Source of the DNA: Planctomycetota bacterium
GTDB lineage: Bacteria; Planctomycetota; Phycisphaerae; WQYP01
DNA length: 13,744 nucleotides
Reading direction: 5' to 3'
Assembly: GCA_021785155.1 (NCBI GenBank)
Contig: JAJYGE010000352.1
Span: 1 to 13,744, forward strand
Under the pieces are notes generated by a model that saw nothing but the letters and a program-made list of their open reading frames with translations, did no database searches and had not been told where the DNA came from. Position numbers and translations under genes: made by a program. This document shows, piece after piece, positions 9,030-13,744 of this stretch; position 1 is the stretch's first letter; each line of letters starts with the position of its first letter.

Positions 9030-9047
9030 TTGTGAAAATAATCACAA
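9030..9047. promoter_or_regulatory. CRP-type operator, perfect TGTGA-N6-TCACA
   Basis: TTGTGA-AAATAA-TCACAA, a perfect 6-bp inverted repeat with 6-base spacer containing the exact core of the CRP consensus half-sites (9031-9035 and 9042-9046). Its centre (9038.5) lies about 42.5 bases upstream of the start predicted from the TACAAT at 9008-9003, close to the -41.5 position at which CRP/FNR-family activators touch RNA polymerase. A likely input is redox, oxygen or nucleotide control of cytochrome c maturation. FNR-type half-sites (TTGAT) are not present. Confidence 0.5.
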
Positions 9048-9415
9048 ATTGAAAAATCAGATTTTCACCTACACATTTACGCATTTCTCAAAAAGCCAAA
9101 TAGCCTCTAATTCAGCGGATTATCGCCAGCGCGTAACGTCATCTGCTATGCGGCTCGACCACGGTGAGAATCTATACGCGGATATGACACGTTCGGTTTG
9201 GTAATGACGGCGGCGGGCTAGTGCCCTGTTCCATCCGTAATTACGGGTGGAACAGGGCACCAGTTTCCATCGCCCACGTTCTCCACATTCTTCCAACGTC
9301 GCCCAACCGGCAGAGCACTGGTTCCTTACTATGAAGCCGGAGGCAAGTGGTGCAGGTATCACTCTCGGCCTCGGCTCCGAAACTTTCGGTCATGTCGCCG
9401 ACTGATCGCAGAATC
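9048..9415. other. Intergenic stretch between csrA and the resB promoter
   Basis: Bases 9048-9120 are AT-rich and include a 6-bp inverted repeat (TGAAAA/TTTTCA, 9050-9067) of unclear meaning. Bases 9121-9220 show no gene with family features. A strong palindrome occupies 9221-9260. Bases 9261-9415 hold only a weak 63-residue reading frame (9432-9241, minus) that starts inside csrA without a ribosome-binding site and ends in the palindrome. No tRNA or small-RNA signature was seen. Confidence 0.6.
9221..9260. repeat. 40-bp near-perfect palindrome
   Basis: Two 20-base arms, each beginning GTGCCCTGTTCCA at its outer end, meet directly at a central AATT. Only one position pair differs (T9234 against G9247, a T/C difference between the arms, which can still pair as G-U in one transcript). 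It is 155 bases beyond the csrA stop and has no T-run on either side, so it is not a standard intrinsic terminator. It could be a REP/MITE-like mobile palindrome, a binding site for a dimeric regulator, or an RNA-stabilising hairpin. Only one copy is in the window. Confidence 0.85.
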
Positions 9416-9691
9416 TCAAGCAATTTTTTCATCGGGCGGTTCGGCGATCCGATTTGGCAGCACGGATTCCACGCCGGCGTCAATGCGAATTTGACGATCC
9501 GCTTCAGCCTGTTCCAGTGGCGTTTTATCGTTGGGGTGCATGCGCCGCCAAATCTCATCGCGATCTACGGACACTTCACGCGGCGCTTGAATGGCCAATC
9601 GAACGCTTCCGCGCGACCATTTGACCACTTTCACTTCGATTTTTCCGTCAATTATGATGCTCTGCCCTTCACCACGGCTTAATGCCAGCAT
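9416..9691 (-). CDS. csrA: Carbon storage regulator CsrA, with C-terminal extension
   Basis: Small dimeric RNA-binding protein that controls translation and stability of mRNAs by binding GGA motifs. Residues 1-50 follow the family closely: MLALSRGEGQSIIIDGKIEVKV, then LAIQAPREVSVDRDEIWRR, with Leu4 and Arg44, both RNA-contact positions in E. coli CsrA, conserved. E. coli CsrA has 61 residues; this one has 91, with a charged tail (about 55-91). ATG 9691 has AAGGG six bases upstream. Flagellar genes or fliW, frequent csrA neighbours elsewhere, are absent. The leader is dense in GGA triplets, implying autoregulation. Confidence 0.95.
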   Translation of the reverse strand: MLALSRGEGQSIIIDGKIEVKVVKWSRGSVRLAIQAPREVSVDRDEIWRRMHPNDKTPLEQAEADRQIRIDAGVESVLPNRIAEPPDEKIA

Positions 9692-9858
9692 TGTCCACCC
9701 TTTCCATGCGATTGTCTCTATATACCATCAACCACAGAAGGCGGGCATTAACAACGCGATTCCGGCCCATCCATGGCATTGCGGTTCCCACGAACATGTC
9801 CAAGCAATCGGAATCCCATCCATTACTTGGACCATCTCCTGGCAACGCAGAAATTATA
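9692..9858 (-). promoter_or_regulatory. csrA: csrA promoter and GGA-rich leader (probable CsrA autoregulation site)
   Basis: Minus strand TATAAT (9858-9853, perfect -10; no clear -35) would give a leader of about 155 bases. Between 9839 and 9694 the leader holds nine GGA triplets against roughly two to three expected by chance. Three of them fit the CsrA ANGGA core as ATGGA (9823-9819, 9774-9770, 9707-9703). The 9-base word ATGGATGGG occurs twice (9823-9815, 9774-9766), and the last two GGA motifs flank the ribosome-binding site. The promoter call is weaker than the motif count. Confidence 0.45.
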
Positions 9859-9926
9859 CCTCATTTCATTGAAGCTTGCCCGGAGACGTTATTCCCGTTC
9901 CTTAACCGAGTGGGAAAATACCAGGA

Positions 9927-10502
9927 TCATTGCGCAGAAGCATTTTTTGCCAATAGCTTCTTAACGTCGGCGGCCAGTTGGCGGGGAGAATAACCGACAA
10001 TGATGTGTCGCAATACGCCGTGACGATCTATGACAAACTCGGTTGGAAAACCGCTGATGCCGAGGTTTTGGGCCAGGGCTCCATTGCCGGGATTGTGATT
10101 AAAAATCTGCGGCCAGCTTTCTTTCGGATGTGCTTTCCGATAACTTACAACGGCGGAAACGGATGAAAGTACCGGCACACCCACTACTTCCAACCCGTGT
10201 TGATGGTATTTGTTATATAATTTTTCAATGTAAGGTGCTTCCTTCAGACACCATGGGCACCACGTACCCCAGAAGTCAACCACGATCACTTTGCCTTTCC
10301 ACTTTGCGGTATTAAGGTGTCCTCCACCCAGGAGTTGGCCTTGGAGGACAAGAGCCTTACCTTTTCCAACACCTATATTACCACCGGAGACTTGTGCCAT
10401 ACCGCGCTGATAGTTGATCAATACAAATAACCCCACCAGCAAAGCGGACACCGCCACAAAAATGCCACTTTTGCGCCAAGGCCTGTTAAACTGCGTTGCC
10501 AT
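9927..10502 (-). CDS. TlpA/ResA-like membrane-anchored thiol-disulfide oxidoreductase
   Basis: Periplasmic thioredoxin-fold protein that would reduce or exchange disulfides outside the cytoplasm, for example on apocytochrome c CxxCH sites. The 191 residues have an uncleaved N-terminal anchor (about 12-30), then a TlpA-type thioredoxin domain: KGKVIVVDFWGTWCPWC (active site Cys82-Pro-Trp-Cys85), the ResA/TlpA insertion, cis-Pro loop GFPTEFVIDRHG and a final helix. The ATG at 10502 is preferred over the one at 10508 because AAGGA (10515-10511) is 8 bases from the former but only 2 from the latter. With resB-ccsA about 1 kb downstream, a role in cytochrome c maturation is plausible; a link to the methyltransferase cluster upstream is the alternative. 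Confidence 0.92.
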   Translation of the reverse strand: MATQFNRPWRKSGIFVAVSALLVGLFVLINYQRGMAQVSGGNIGVGKGKALVLQGQLLGGGHLNTAKWKGKVIVVDFWGTWCPWCLKEAPYIEKLYNKYHQHGLEVVGVPVLSSVSAVVSYRKAHPKESWPQIFNHNPGNGALAQNLGISGFPTEFVIDRHGVLRHIIVGYSPRQLAADVKKLLAKNASAQ

Positions 10503-10510
10503 ATCCATTT

Positions 10511-10515
10511 TCCTT
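10511..10515 (-). promoter_or_regulatory. Shine-Dalgarno deciding the tlpA-like start
   Basis: AAGGA on the minus strand, 8 bases before ATG 10502 and 2 bases before ATG 10508, favouring the inner start. Confidence 0.55.
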
Positions 10516-10562
10516 TCATGACATAGTATGGTTCGGTCGGAACGATAATCGAGCCATGCCGT

Positions 10563-10568
10563 ATTATA
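10563..10568 (-). promoter_or_regulatory. Possible -10 element upstream of the TlpA-like gene
   Basis: Perfect TATAAT on the minus strand in the 97-base gap after the methyltransferase gene, implying a leader of about 55 bases. No good -35 was found at 16-18 bases, so it may be chance or need an activator. Confidence 0.3.
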
Positions 10569-10599
10569 GCCGCCCGATTACACAAGAGCACCAGCGCGT

Positions 10600-11208
10600 T
10601 TATACCCGTTCAAAGGTTGCAAATATAAAATGTTGCGGCTTGCCGGTTGGAGTTGTGTGCAGATGTGACTGTTCTTCCATTATTCGAAAACCATTACTAA
10701 ATTCCGCCGCCAAACCTGCCGCGTCATACCGGCAGACATCCAGTCCGCTGCACCGTGCCGGCGCATCGTGGGCGAATGTGCCGATAATCAGATGGCCGCC
10801 AGAAGGCACCGTGCGGGCCGCCAATTCGGCGTAATGTTTCCGATCCGCTGGATCCAGTAAAAAGTGGAAAACCGCGCGGTCATGCCAAATTTCAAACGTC
10901 TCAACATCCTCAACTTCCGTAATATCCGCGACGAGCCATTGGATATGTCCCGCTCGCTCCGCCAATCGGGCCTTGGCCTTGGCTATGGCCGCCGCTGAAA
11001 TATCCAGCACGGCGATCCTTTCATACCCGCGATCCAAAAGTTTGTCCGGCAGCCGGGATGTTCCGCCGCCAATATCAATAACGCTTCCATGTCCTGGCGA
11101 TGCTTTTTCAATGAGACTAAAGGAGATTTCCGGATCAGCCTGGAACCATCCAACCTCGGTATCTTTATTTTTGGCGTAAACGGTTTCCCAATGTTCTTTC
11201 CGATTCAT
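10600..11208 (-). CDS. Class I SAM-dependent methyltransferase
   Basis: Cytoplasmic Rossmann-fold methyltransferase of a family with an HWETVYAKNKDTEVGW-type N-terminus. The 202 residues show motif I VIDIGGGTSRL (43-53), the acidic end of strand 2 in VLDIS (67-71), ADI (94-96), WHDRAVFHFL (108-117), and PSGGHLIIGTFA (135-146). ARCSGL (151-156), with Cys153, appears to be a family signature. The acceptor is not evident. Start ATG 11208 has AAGGA six bases upstream; the open frame continues upstream but only into the neighbouring gene. It follows the AhpD-like gene by 56 bases, so it is probably in the ArsR-led unit. S-methylation or methylation of a toxic metal or metalloid is possible but unproven; ArsM-type triple cysteines are not present. 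Confidence 0.9.
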   Translation of the reverse strand: MNRKEHWETVYAKNKDTEVGWFQADPEISFSLIEKASPGHGSVIDIGGGTSRLPDKLLDRGYERIAVLDISAAAIAKAKARLAERAGHIQWLVADITEVEDVETFEIWHDRAVFHFLLDPADRKHYAELAARTVPSGGHLIIGTFAHDAPARCSGLDVCRYDAAGLAAEFSNGFRIMEEQSHLHTTPTGKPQHFIFATFERV

Positions 11209-11264
11209 AGTAAATCCTTGGCAATTACTACGGTTTGAAGGTCCTGAAGGTTCAATGGACGGAT

Positions 11265-11600
11265 TCACTCGCAAGCGGCCAGATATTTCAACACGAGCGG
11301 AATACTGGCCATGGTCGTCCCGCCGCCCATCGCGATGGCGACGCCACATGCCTCCAAAATTTCGGCCTTGGTCGCGCCCGCCGCCAGAGCCTTTTCCAAA
11401 TGCACGAGAATGCACGGCTCGCAATGGGTTGCCAAGGCGATGCCCAAAACGATGAACTCCTTTTCCTTCGTTGTCAGCGCCCCGCTCACCAGTGAGACTT
11501 GGAACAATCCGTCCAAGTGCGCCATCACATCGGGCAGTTCGGCGTTCAAGTTGCCTTTGTCGCGCTTAAATTCAGTGAGCACTTCCTTCGGCGTCTGCAT
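11265..11600 (-). CDS. Carboxymuconolactone decarboxylase family protein (AhpD-like, CxxC)
   Basis: All-helical, probably oligomeric protein of the CMD/AhpD superfamily. The 111 residues are a single CMD domain with the redox motif HCEPCILVHLEKAL (59-72): Cys60 and Cys63 form the CxxC and His67 is the conserved proton-relay His, with Glu47 upstream in LTTKEKEFI. This pattern belongs to peroxidase or disulfide-reductase-type members rather than true decarboxylases. GGAG lies six bases before ATG 11600. The gap to the MerT-like gene is 21 bases, so one transcript. In an ArsR-controlled set the natural guess is thiol-based reduction or detoxification of an electrophile or metal-generated oxidant. 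Confidence 0.93.
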   Translation of the reverse strand: MQTPKEVLTEFKRDKGNLNAELPDVMAHLDGLFQVSLVSGALTTKEKEFIVLGIALATHCEPCILVHLEKALAAGATKAEILEACGVAIAMGGGTTMASIPLVLKYLAACE

Positions 11601-11621
11601 AATCTACTCCTTTTCTTCAGG

Positions 11622-12221
11622 TCAGTTCTCAACATTACTTTTTGAGGTCACATCGCCATGGGCCACAGATGTTTTCGGGGACTGGGCCATCGCCGGAGGC
11701 GTGTCGTTGTGCGCTCCGCGGATCCGGCGCGTGGCCAGCAATACCAGAACGCCAACAGCCAGAAGAATGCCCGACCAAAGCATTGCCCAGTGTTCCGGCA
11801 CCCATGGCAGGCCAACGGCACGGCCCCAATATCCCAGCAGCACATACTCGAATGCGAGATAGCCACCGATGGCGAACAGCAGCGTCAACAAGACAGCGTT
11901 GAGAATGCGATTGCGCTGCCGCCGCGCCGCATCAAGCGTGCAAATACCGCGCCGACGGAAATAGACCACAAGCGACGCCGCCAAAAGCAGCAGCCCGACG
12001 CCGCGGAACACCCATATATATTTTCCGCTCAACGTGTTGTCTACGCTGACAGCGGTTGAGATAGAGGCCAGCCCGAACAGCACCAATGCCAGCGGCGTAA
12101 TGCAACAAAGGCATCCCGTGGCGATGGCCAGCGCCGAACCGAGAAAAATTCCCCGGCGGGCTTTTTGCGGCTTCTCGCGCACTGTTTCTCCCTTCAAACA
12201 CGGCGCATTGTCTGTTTTCAT
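11622..12221 (-). CDS. MerT/MerC-like inner-membrane transport protein
   Basis: Probable four-helix membrane protein of 199 residues (helices about 26-50, 69-88, 106-131, 145-163). The first helix holds GCLCCITPLALVLFGL, with Cys37, Cys39 and Cys40. A Cys-Cys pair before Thr-Pro in TM1 is the hallmark of mercuric-ion importers MerT and MerC, which pass Hg(II) between cysteines. Cys94 lies in the loop after TM2 (RRRGICTLDAARR), where MerT also has cysteines. MerT normally has three helices, so this is a relative rather than a clear orthologue; no merP or merA is in the window. AAAGGAG sits seven bases before ATG 12221. The gene follows the ArsR repressor by 72 bases. The polar C-terminal tail (165-199) is probably disordered. 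Confidence 0.7.
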   Translation of the reverse strand: MKTDNAPCLKGETVREKPQKARRGIFLGSALAIATGCLCCITPLALVLFGLASISTAVSVDNTLSGKYIWVFRGVGLLLLAASLVVYFRRRGICTLDAARRQRNRILNAVLLTLLFAIGGYLAFEYVLLGYWGRAVGLPWVPEHWAMLWSGILLAVGVLVLLATRRIRGAHNDTPPAMAQSPKTSVAHGDVTSKSNVEN

Positions 12222-12293
12222 GATTTTGCTCCTTTGTGTTTAACAATTCCGGCCTGTAGTCAGTCCGGCTAACCGCCCTGGCCTACCTGTCAA

Positions 12294-12749
12294 TTACCGG
12301 CCCCGTCCGTTGCGCGGAATTTCCGCGGCGGTTTCGCAGCGGAGCCTTCTGGCGTCACGCCGAACCTTCTCCGGCGAAGGCCTAATCACCGCGTAGCCAT
12401 CCGCCGGAAGGCCGGCGAGCAACTTCGCCAAGCCCGGACGGGCGAGGTAGTAGCAGCGGAGTTTACCGTCTTCGTAATAGTCCACGATCCGGTGGGCGCG
12501 AAGGGCCATCAGATGTTGAGACACATTGGCCTGCGGCTTTTCCAGCAACTCCTGAATGTCCGCCACGCACCTGGGCCCCGCCGCCAGCCGCTGGATGATG
12601 GCAAGGCGTACGGGATGCCCCAGCAGTCGCAACAGGCTGGCGTGGTCTCGGAATGTCAAAGGTTTCTGCTCCATAATCATATTCTCATATTCTAATGTGA
12701 TAGGCCGCCCGATGTCAAGTTCCCCGCACTCCCGCACGCCTTTCTTCAT
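12294..12749 (-). CDS. ArsR/SmtB-family transcriptional regulator
   Basis: Winged-helix repressor that normally releases DNA on binding a metal or metalloid. The core runs from about residue 33: FRDHASLLRLLGHPVRLAIIQRLAAGP, then CVADIQELL, recognition helix PQANVSQHLMALRAHRIV and wing YYEDGKLRCYYLA. Cys61 sits where E. coli ArsR has the first Cys of CVCD, but the second is Ala. Cys99 and Cys138 could complete an atypical thiolate site. The start used (ATG 12749) has AGGA five bases upstream, overlapping the stop of the SHOCT gene. However, a good promoter lies inside the first 25 codons and the conserved fold needs only the part from Met24 or Met26 (12680 or 12674), so a 126-128 residue product is a real alternative. 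It probably represses its own unit. Confidence 0.9.
   Translation of the reverse strand: MKKGVRECGELDIGRPITLEYENMIMEQKPLTFRDHASLLRLLGHPVRLAIIQRLAAGPRCVADIQELLEKPQANVSQHLMALRAHRIVDYYEDGKLRCYYLARPGLAKLLAGLPADGYAVIRPSPEKVRRDARRLRCETAAEIPRNGRGR
12678..12718 (-). promoter_or_regulatory. Candidate promoter plus tandem CATATTCT motif in the arsR 5' region
   Basis: On the minus strand, TTGACA (12718-12713, perfect -35), an 18-base spacer and TAGAAT (12694-12689, five of six). The + strand word CATATTCT occurs twice in tandem (12678-12693) across the -10 and the Met24 codon, a plausible operator for the ArsR protein. The predicted start point (about 12682) would make a transcript that is nearly leaderless for Met24/Met26. 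Alternatively the match is coincidental coding sequence. Confidence 0.4.
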
Positions 12750-12756
12750 GTGAATC

Positions 12757-12876
12757 CTACTGAATATCCTTTTTCATTCGCTGATATTCCTCCTGATTGA
12801 TTTCGCCGCGGGCGTAGCGCCGATCCAGAATTTCCCGGGCGCTGTCTTCTCTGGGGTGCGTCCTACGGCTACTCAT
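12757..12876 (-). CDS. SHOCT-domain micropeptide
   Basis: A 39-residue product made up mostly of a SHOCT (short C-terminal) domain: AREILDRRYARGEINQEEYQ at 13-32, then RMKKDI. This motif is usually found at the end of membrane or PH-like proteins and is thought to aid oligomerisation. Here it stands alone, with no stop-free, start-bearing extension upstream (in-frame stop at 12924-12922). ATG 12876 overlaps the stop of the preceding small frame as ATGA and lacks its own ribosome-binding site, suggesting translational coupling. Its TAG stop lies 7 bases before ATG 12749 of arsR. Confidence 0.6.
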   Translation of the reverse strand: MSSRRTHPREDSAREILDRRYARGEINQEEYQRMKKDIQ

Positions 12877-13046
12877 GCCATGTTCATCTGCCGCGACAGA
12901 TCCGTGATAAGCTGCTTGAATTTATTGCCGTAACCGTAGCGCCCCAGAAAACAAAGAATGACCAAGCCCCGAGGTTTCCACCGGAAGAAGGCGCTCCAGC
13001 GGCCAAGACGGGCCAACGCCGATTGGCAAACACTGCACCGCAGCAC
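12873..13046 (-). CDS. Small hypothetical ORF between rhodanese and SHOCT genes
   Basis: Not recognised. From GTG 13046 it would encode 57 residues starting VLRCSVCQ (a CxxC), with a basic and hydrophobic middle RWKPRGLVILCFLGRYGYG and a polar end. No Shine-Dalgarno is visible. The frame is open further upstream into the rhodanese gene, so the start is uncertain. The main support is the ATGA overlap with the SHOCT peptide, which has no ribosome-binding site of its own. It may instead be a decayed gene or chance frame. Confidence 0.3.
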   Translation of the reverse strand: MLRCSVCQSALARLGRWSAFFRWKPRGLVILCFLGRYGYGNKFKQLITDLSRQMNMA

Positions 13047-13105
13047 GTTAGGGCGAAGAACTGTTCCGGTGGCAGAAAACCGGCGTGTGTGGGTGTGTGT
13101 TGGGC

Positions 13106-13660
13106 TCAATGCTTCTTCGCAGGAGGATGAAATGCCCACAAAGACCGCTTGAGCAACTGGCCCCAACGGCGGTCGTACGGATGCACGTGATGCGCAAGTT
13201 TGCCGTCGCGATAGACTGGCAAACCCGCATTGGCCCATTGAAAAATAGACCCCTTCAAATCATGCACGTTGGTAAAGCCATCTTTCATGAGCCGGGCGCA
13301 ATAAGAGCTTGAGCGATAACCGACCGAGCAATACGCGACGATAGGCTGATCGTGCGGTACCCCCGCCATCGCCCGAGCCACTGATTCGTTTGCATTTATC
13401 CACCGGGCATGATGGAGATGGCTGACTTCATATTCGATTCGCGCGCGGACATCCAACAAAAGCGGCTTTGGCTTATGGATATCACCAAGCCACGCATGAA
13501 GAGCCCGAACCGATAACTGCGGAACCTGGGGAAAATTATTATGAATCATGGCATTGACTTGCGCCCACGTCAGGCGGCGGCTGTGTTGATACCACCCATA
13601 GCCGCCGATGGCTGCGGCCAGCAAACACAGAACGATGAGGGCAAAAAGAAGTCTGTTCAT
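13106..13660 (-). CDS. Membrane-anchored rhodanese-like sulfurtransferase
   Basis: Single rhodanese domain tethered to the outer face of the inner membrane. The 184 residues begin with a membrane anchor (about 3-23), then LTWAQVNAMI, PLLLDVRARIEYEVSHLHHARWIN (66-89) and the active-site loop CSVGYRSS (111-118). Cys111 is positioned to carry the persulfide, so the enzyme looks catalytically competent. A basic, His-rich tail (about 150-184) follows the fold. Start ATG 13660 overlaps the stop of an upstream gene as ATGA. AGGAGG lies 13 bases upstream, farther than ideal, so coupling may help. The location among Cys-rich neighbours suggests extracytoplasmic sulfane-sulfur or thiol chemistry; the acceptor is unknown. 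Confidence 0.92.
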   Translation of the reverse strand: MNRLLFALIVLCLLAAAIGGYGWYQHSRRLTWAQVNAMIHNNFPQVPQLSVRALHAWLGDIHKPKPLLLDVRARIEYEVSHLHHARWINANESVARAMAGVPHDQPIVAYCSVGYRSSSYCARLMKDGFTNVHDLKGSIFQWANAGLPVYRDGKLAHHVHPYDRRWGQLLKRSLWAFHPPAKKH

Positions 13661-13743
13661 TGTGCTTTTTCTGCCTCCTGCCGAGGCTCTCGCTCCGGTG
13701 GGCGATCTGTGCCGCCCATCGGGTATGCTCCGGTGAGATCGGA
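13657..13743 (-). CDS. C-terminal tail of an unidentified upstream gene (partial)
   Basis: The last 28 codons of a frame that stays open to the right edge and stops with TGA at 13659-13657, overlapping the rhodanese ATG by four bases. The visible residues (SDLTGAYPMGGTDRPPEREP, then a Gln/Glu/Ala end) are hydrophilic and look like a disordered tail. The product cannot be named. The overlap suggests an operon that begins outside the window. Confidence 0.4.
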   Translation of the reverse strand, partial: SDLTGAYPMGGTDRPPEREPRQEAEKAQ

Positions 13744-13744
13744 A

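Noticed and set aside
9120..9362. 80-residue minus-strand open frame spanning the palindrome
   Set aside because: No ribosome-binding site, no family resemblance, and it is interrupted by a structural palindrome; judged a chance frame.
11209..11424. 72-residue N-terminal extension of the methyltransferase
   Set aside because: It overlaps the AhpD-like gene, is low-complexity Gly/Arg-rich, and ATG 11208 has a good ribosome-binding site directly upstream.
11311..11862. 183-residue plus-strand open frame
   Set aside because: Antisense to the AhpD-like and MerT-like genes, both of which have clear family motifs; no features of its own.
12244..12293. TTGACA (minus strand) between arsR and the MerT-like gene as a second promoter
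   Set aside because: No acceptable -10 hexamer at 16-18 bases; cotranscription with arsR is the simpler reading.
1..13744. CRISPR arrays, tRNA or rRNA genes, insertion sequences
   Set aside because: Looked for regularly spaced repeats, cloverleaf-like segments and transposase motifs on both strands; none could be supported.

Overview
The window looks like chromosomal DNA from a Gram-negative, aerobically respiring bacterium. It shows an RND efflux pump, two lipoproteins, a periplasmic TlpA-type thioredoxin and System II (ResB/CcsA) cytochrome c maturation. CcsA with a large extracytoplasmic N-terminal domain, a CsrA with a 30-residue tail and a ClpP of the 'second paralogue' type together suggest Planctomycetota (perhaps Phycisphaerae-like). 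That assignment is inference from protein style only. Every gene I can support reads on the minus strand, so transcription runs from high to low coordinates.

Right end (13744 to 9927), a thiol/metal-flavoured gene run. The tail of an unknown gene overlaps a membrane-anchored rhodanese. Then come a doubtful small ORF and a 39-residue SHOCT peptide (ATGA overlap), an ArsR-family repressor, a MerT/MerC-like four-helix membrane protein, a CxxC carboxymuconolactone-decarboxylase (AhpD-like) protein and a SAM methyltransferase. After a 97-base gap with a possible promoter comes a TlpA/ResA-type thioredoxin. The likely theme is ArsR-controlled handling of a thiophilic metal or electrophile.

Middle (9926 to 8945), a regulatory zone. 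csrA lies behind a leader unusually rich in GGA triplets, as expected for CsrA autoregulation. The 471 bases between csrA and the next gene hold a near-perfect 40-bp palindrome and a perfect CRP-type box (TGTGA-N6-TCACA). The box lies about 42 bases upstream of the start point predicted from a TACAAT -10 element.

Left-middle (8944 to 3418): resB, ccsA, clpP and a lipoprotein gene run head to tail. ResB and CcsA form the haem export and apocytochrome ligation complex. ClpP has Ser and His of the triad but Asn where the catalytic Asp should be. The lipoprotein has no recognised function.

Left end (3200 to 1): an RND periplasmic adaptor (TTG start) overlaps by four bases the start (GTG) of an MdtB/MdtC-like RND transporter, which runs off the left edge with 625 residues present.
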